NCBI GenBank assembly: GCA_902489225.1
Contig: CABTZA010000007.1
Span: 1-24,995 of the forward strand
Direction: 5' to 3'
From: an uncultured Collinsella sp.
GTDB taxonomy: Bacteria; Actinomycetota; Coriobacteriia; Coriobacteriales; Coriobacteriaceae
Length of the DNA stretch: 24,995 nucleotides
The translations under genes were made by a program, and so were the position numbers. Shown piece after piece: positions 22,755 through 24,995 of the stretch. Positions within the stretch are counted from its first letter, which is position 1. Every line of letters starts with the position of its first letter. Below the pieces are notes generated by a model, which was not told where the DNA came from, made no database searches, and worked only from the letters and a program-made list of their open reading frames with translations.

Positions 22755-23136
22755 CACGCTGCCCGAGATCCCGCGCCCCCTCATGGAGGGGCCGAGCATC
22801 GAGACGCCCAGGTGCGCCGTGTGCGGCGCGCCGTGGCCGCTCAACCGCCACCACATCGTGAGGCGCGGGGCGGGCAAGCTGTTCCGTGACGGGCGCGAGG
22901 TTCCCAAGCCCACGGTGATGCTGTGCGGCAGCGGCAACGGCAGCGGCTGCCACGGGCTGGCGCACGCCAACCGGCTGCACTTCCGCTGGGTCAGGGCCGA
23001 GCAGAGGTTCAACCGCCCCGCCCCGCCGGGCTCGGGGCACTGGGAGTACCTGCTGCTGCCGGAACCGACCAAGTACGCGGATGCCCTGGCCATGGACGGC
23101 TGGGGGCGGCTGCCGAGGGGCAGGCGGTGCATGTGA
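22741..23136 (+). CDS. HNH-like endonuclease or recombination nuclease
   Basis: The 131-aa protein has CAVCG and NRHHIVRRG (about residues 25-43), then VMLCGSGNGSGCHGLAHANRLHF (about 59-81). This is a Cys-His arrangement of phage HNH proteins that coordinate zinc around a catalytic His. The tail is Trp/Pro-rich and ends in RRGRRCM-like basic residues. It overlaps the helicase loader by 14 bp. It may process recombination intermediates, in the manner of NinG-type proteins, but the exact subgroup cannot be assigned. Confidence 0.75.
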   Translation: MANVDTLPEIPRPLMEGPSIETPRCAVCGAPWPLNRHHIVRRGAGKLFRDGREVPKPTVMLCGSGNGSGCHGLAHANRLHFRWVRAEQRFNRPAPPGSGHWEYLLLPEPTKYADALAMDGWGRLPRGRRCM

Positions 23137-23381
23137 GCGGGTACGAGCCTTCAAGCGGGTGGAACCTCCCGCCCGGGTGCTTCGAGTCCGACCCCAGGGC
23201 ACCGTGGAACCGGCCCGACCCGTGGGAGGGCCGCACGTGCCGGGAGTGCCGCTTCTGCGGCCGCGTGCAGGGCGCTGGCGGCGAGGCCGTGTGCGCCCGC
23301 GACGCCATGACGGGCGGCGGCCCCGACGTGGAGGCGGTAGACGAGACAAGCGAGGCATGCGAGTGCTTCGAGTTCGAATAG
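23133..23381 (+). CDS. Small Cys-rich phage protein (82 aa)
   Basis: Translation is predicted from the GTG at 23,133, overlapping the previous stop (GTGA). The 82-aa product has CRECRFCG (about residues 36-43), CARD and a final CECFEFE, suggesting zinc binding. Aromatic, Pro-rich residues fill the N-terminus (GWNLPPGCFESDPRAPWNRP). No known family. It opens a run of small, mostly Cys-rich genes that look like an accessory module. Confidence 0.65.
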   Translation: MSGYEPSSGWNLPPGCFESDPRAPWNRPDPWEGRTCRECRFCGRVQGAGGEAVCARDAMTGGGPDVEAVDETSEACECFEFE

Positions 23382-23392
23382 GAGACGAAACG

Positions 23393-23602
23393 ATGAAGAA
23401 GATCTACGCGGTGGCCACGGAGAGCGACGTGGTGCTGGCGTTCGAGAGCAGATCGGACGCAGACGAGTACGCAGGCGAGCACGACGGCATGGCGGTGCTG
23501 CCGGTGCCGTGCGTGGGGGCCTACGAGTACCCCAGCGAGAAGTCGGCCACCGACTGGGACCGAATCGCCGACGCTCTGCCGAAGGGAGGCGAGCAGGCAT
23601 GA
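23393..23602 (+). CDS. Small phage protein (69 aa)
   Basis: The 69-aa protein has a strong RBS (TAGGAGA) before the ATG at 23,393. The sequence MKKIYAVATESDVVLAFESR followed by SDADEYAGEH has a strand-helix pattern seen in many short phage proteins that carry a DxxxAxxY-like helix. It has an acidic C-terminus and no Cys cluster. Function unknown. Confidence 0.7.
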   Translation: MKKIYAVATESDVVLAFESRSDADEYAGEHDGMAVLPVPCVGAYEYPSEKSATDWDRIADALPKGGEQA

Positions 23603-23790
23603 GGCTGTACATGTGCGCATGCGAACGCTGCGGCAAGGAAGTGCCGGCGACACTGGCGGGTTACGCCAAGATGGTGCTGAGGAACAGCGCGCGAATCGAC
23701 GGCAAGGCAAGGGCCTTGTGCCCGGAGTGCGCCGAGAGCCTGCGGGCGTGGTTCCTCGCGGGCGCGGTGAAGCCGGAAGGAAGGGAGTAG
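23599..23790 (+). CDS. Small zinc-ribbon phage protein (63 aa)
   Basis: The ATG overlaps the previous stop. CACERCG near the N-terminus and CPEC about 30 residues later form a likely four-Cys zinc site in a 63-aa protein with a basic middle. No catalytic motif. It could be a nucleic-acid or protein-binding adaptor; unassigned. Confidence 0.65.
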   Translation: MRLYMCACERCGKEVPATLAGYAKMVLRNSARIDGKARALCPECAESLRAWFLAGAVKPEGRE

Positions 23791-23792
23791 CC

Positions 23793-24299
23793 ATGGGAAT
23801 CATCTGCGATACCTGCGGGCGCGATATCGACGCCCTGGGGCAGGACAACATGGGCGTAGACGCGCCGCTGTGCGAGGACTGCTGGGGCGAGCAGCAAAGC
23901 CATACGGTAGCAGTGCCGCGTCGCGTGGCTCGCAACCTGAGGTTCGAGAACGCCCGACTGCGCGAAAAGCTGGACGCCGGGACCGAAGAGACGGCCGTGC
24001 AGAACCTGCGCAAGGGCATCGAGACGGCCTACGAGGCGAGCCGCGAGCGCGCCCCGGCGCTCACGAAGCTGGACGAGTGCGAGTTGTGGCTGGGGCGCTG
24101 CGAGCCGAGGGTGACAGCGTCACCGACGCTCAAGGGCGCGGCCCAGGACGCCGCCATGCCTTGCCTCAAGGCCGAAGAGGCGCACGGTTTCGCGATGCCC
24201 GACGTGAACGTGGAGGTGAGGGCCGAGGTAACGGCCGAGGAGCTGGCCAAGAGCCTGCGCGAGGCCATGAAGCCGGCCATGCGGATGGCGGTGGAGTAG
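23793..24299 (+). CDS. Zinc-ribbon protein with Acb2/Tad1-like helical segment (168 aa)
   Basis: The N-terminus has a zinc ribbon (CDTCG at 5-9 and CEDC at 27-30). A helical region follows. Its second half (about 86-104, ASRERAPALTKLDECELWLG) resembles, from memory, the SRExSLAxTxLEEAxxWA pattern of small phage proteins assigned to the Acb2/Tad1 hairpin family. Those proteins sequester cyclic-nucleotide signals of CBASS and Thoeris defences. The C-terminal 60 residues are acidic and helical. The ATG follows GGAG at a good distance. The anti-defence role is inference; the Trp position of the pattern is kept, but the fusion to a zinc ribbon is unusual. Confidence 0.7.
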   Translation: MGIICDTCGRDIDALGQDNMGVDAPLCEDCWGEQQSHTVAVPRRVARNLRFENARLREKLDAGTEETAVQNLRKGIETAYEASRERAPALTKLDECELWLGRCEPRVTASPTLKGAAQDAAMPCLKAEEAHGFAMPDVNVEVRAEVTAEELAKSLREAMKPAMRMAVE

Positions 24300-24301
24300 C
24301 C

Positions 24302-24487
24302 ATGGAGCAGCAGACCGAGAAGCCGAAGCGCCGACCCAGTATCGAGGTGCGCTGCCCGAAGTGCGGCATGCGCGAGATCTGGCACCACCTGCCCAAGGGC
24401 GGCGACCGCTGCCGCTGGTGCGGCCACCTGTTCGAGGACTTCACCTACCGCAAGGTCGGGCCGAGCGCGAAGGAGGGGGCGCGATGA
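24302..24487 (+). CDS. Small zinc-ribbon phage protein (61 aa)
   Basis: The 61-aa protein has CPKCG and CRWCG spaced about 18 residues apart, a compact zinc ribbon, in a basic sequence. It starts 2 bp after the previous stop. No family is assigned. It is the third small Cys-pair protein of this module. Confidence 0.7.
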   Translation: MEQQTEKPKRRPSIEVRCPKCGMREIWHHLPKGGDRCRWCGHLFEDFTYRKVGPSAKEGAR

Positions 24488-24705
24488 CGAACTGGGAGCA
24501 CCTTTTCGGCACGCCCGAGCGGGCCATCCACACGGAGACGGAGTTCCACTCGTGGCCCTTCTTCATCGCCGTGTATGAGACGAGCCGCATGAGCAGCTGC
24601 ACTACCAGCAAGCGGCTGCTGGCCAGCTTCTGCGAGGAGGCCGACTACCTGGAATGGCTCAAGGCCGAGTACGACGACGGCACCGTCGAGTGGGAGGAGC
24701 GATGA
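24484..24705 (+). CDS. Small acidic phage protein (73 aa)
   Basis: The ATG overlaps the previous stop (ATGA). The product is acidic with aromatic residues (FHSWPFFIAVYE) and a C-terminal helix CEEADYLEWLKAEYDDGTVE. No family recognised. Tight overlaps on both sides support it as a real operon member. Confidence 0.7.
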   Translation: MTNWEHLFGTPERAIHTETEFHSWPFFIAVYETSRMSSCTTSKRLLASFCEEADYLEWLKAEYDDGTVEWEER

Positions 24706-24836
24706 ACCGCCCGGGATGCAACTGGGGGTGCCTGCTGTTCATAGCGGCGGCAATCGCCATAGACGCGGCGGCCATCTACGCCATAAGGGCGCTGGCGCTC
24801 TGGCTCATGGCCATGGCCGTGGCGGCGTGCGGATAG
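24702..24836 (+). CDS. Very small membrane protein (44 aa)
   Basis: The ATG overlaps the previous stop and has GGAGGA 4 nt upstream. After a short N-terminus with two Cys, the rest is almost entirely hydrophobic (FIAAAIAIDAAAIYAIRALA, then LWLMAMAVAACG), enough for one or two membrane passes. It is the last gene before the terminator, and its role is unknown. Confidence 0.6.
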   Translation: MNRPGCNWGCLLFIAAAIAIDAAAIYAIRALALWLMAMAVAACG

Positions 24837-24865
24837 GGGCAACCGAATACGGAAACAGGCAGAGG

Positions 24866-24889
24866 GCCGTCCTTCGGGGCGGCCTTTTC
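24866..24889 (+). terminator. Intrinsic terminator closing the early operon
   Basis: An 8-bp stem (GGCCGTCC 24,866-24,873 / GGGCGGCC 24,878-24,885) with a TTCG tetraloop is followed by four T residues. It separates the early operon from the next gene. Confidence 0.88.
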
Positions 24890-24939
24890 CGTGCCCGGCG
24901 ACACGCTTGCGACCATATGGGCCGAGAGATAGGAGACGC

Positions 24940-24995
24940 ATGGCGAGAGGCGAGACATCCGAGGAGGTCACGGGACAGTTCCAGCCGAAAGGGAC
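24940..24995 (+). CDS. Start of the next phage gene (truncated by window end)
   Basis: An ATG preceded by AGGAGACGC opens a frame (MARGETSEEVTGQFQPKG) that runs off the window. Packaging genes such as a terminase small subunit often start at this point in phage genomes, but 18 residues are too few to assign it. Confidence 0.55.
   Translation, partial: MARGETSEEVTGQFQPKG

Noticed and set aside
21891..23132. 413-aa minus-strand frame opposite the helicase loader and HNH gene
   Set aside because: Low-complexity antisense shadow; the plus-strand frames carry Walker and HNH motifs.

Overview
The window looks like a chromosome segment of a high-GC Gram-positive gut bacterium of the class Coriobacteriia, most likely Collinsella or a close relative. 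This rests on recalled resemblance of the host proteins (UPF0210, GlmM, NagB, a large MalT/BTAD-type regulator) and on GC-rich codon use; no search was run. It has two parts: host chromosome (about 1-12,500) and the left part of an integrated prophage (about 12,500 to the right end, continuing beyond it).

Host part. A corrinoid (B12)-binding domain, cut by the window edge, is followed by a UPF0210/DUF711 gene, a 134-nt perfect foldback element (32-bp arms), a T-rich SAM methyltransferase gene and yhbY. A convergent 999-aa ATPase/winged-helix/BTAD regulator comes next. The minus strand then carries rplM-rpsI (strong promoter, possible structured leader, terminator), glmM, crr (EIIA-Glc type) and nagB. 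glmM and nagB act on opposite sides of glucosamine-6-phosphate, and the PTS component fits sugar or amino-sugar uptake. A patatin-like phospholipase gene follows. Beyond it lies a non-coding stretch of about 570 bp with a 62-bp-period tandem array of alternating inverted motifs and two copies of a 31-bp direct repeat. The second copy ends 6 bp before the integrase stop codon and is my best candidate for the prophage left attachment site.

Prophage part. On the minus strand a large serine recombinase is co-transcribed with an XRE/S24 CI-like repressor. A switch region with overlapping divergent promoters (14,737-14,783) separates them from a Cro-like gene that opens a long, tightly packed rightward early operon (14,814-24,836). 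This operon encodes small unknown proteins, a RusA-type resolvase, a ParB/Srx-like protein, a DUF1351-like protein, an ERF annealing protein, SSB, a replisome-organizer-like protein, a DnaC-like helicase loader, an HNH-like protein and several small Cys-rich proteins. One of these (23,793-24,299) has a helix resembling the Acb2/Tad1 anti-defence family. A strong UUCG terminator (24,866-24,889) closes the operon, and a new gene starts at 24,940 and runs off the window.

The observations most worth a second look are: seven 12-bp iterons plus an AT-richer stretch inside the replisome-organizer gene (candidate phage origin); a CI-like repressor whose Ser/Lys self-cleavage dyad appears to be Cys/Arg; an integrase gene whose 3' end doubles as its terminator next to the putative attL; the Acb2/Tad1-like protein; and the two host repeat structures (134-nt foldback and 62-bp palindromic array).
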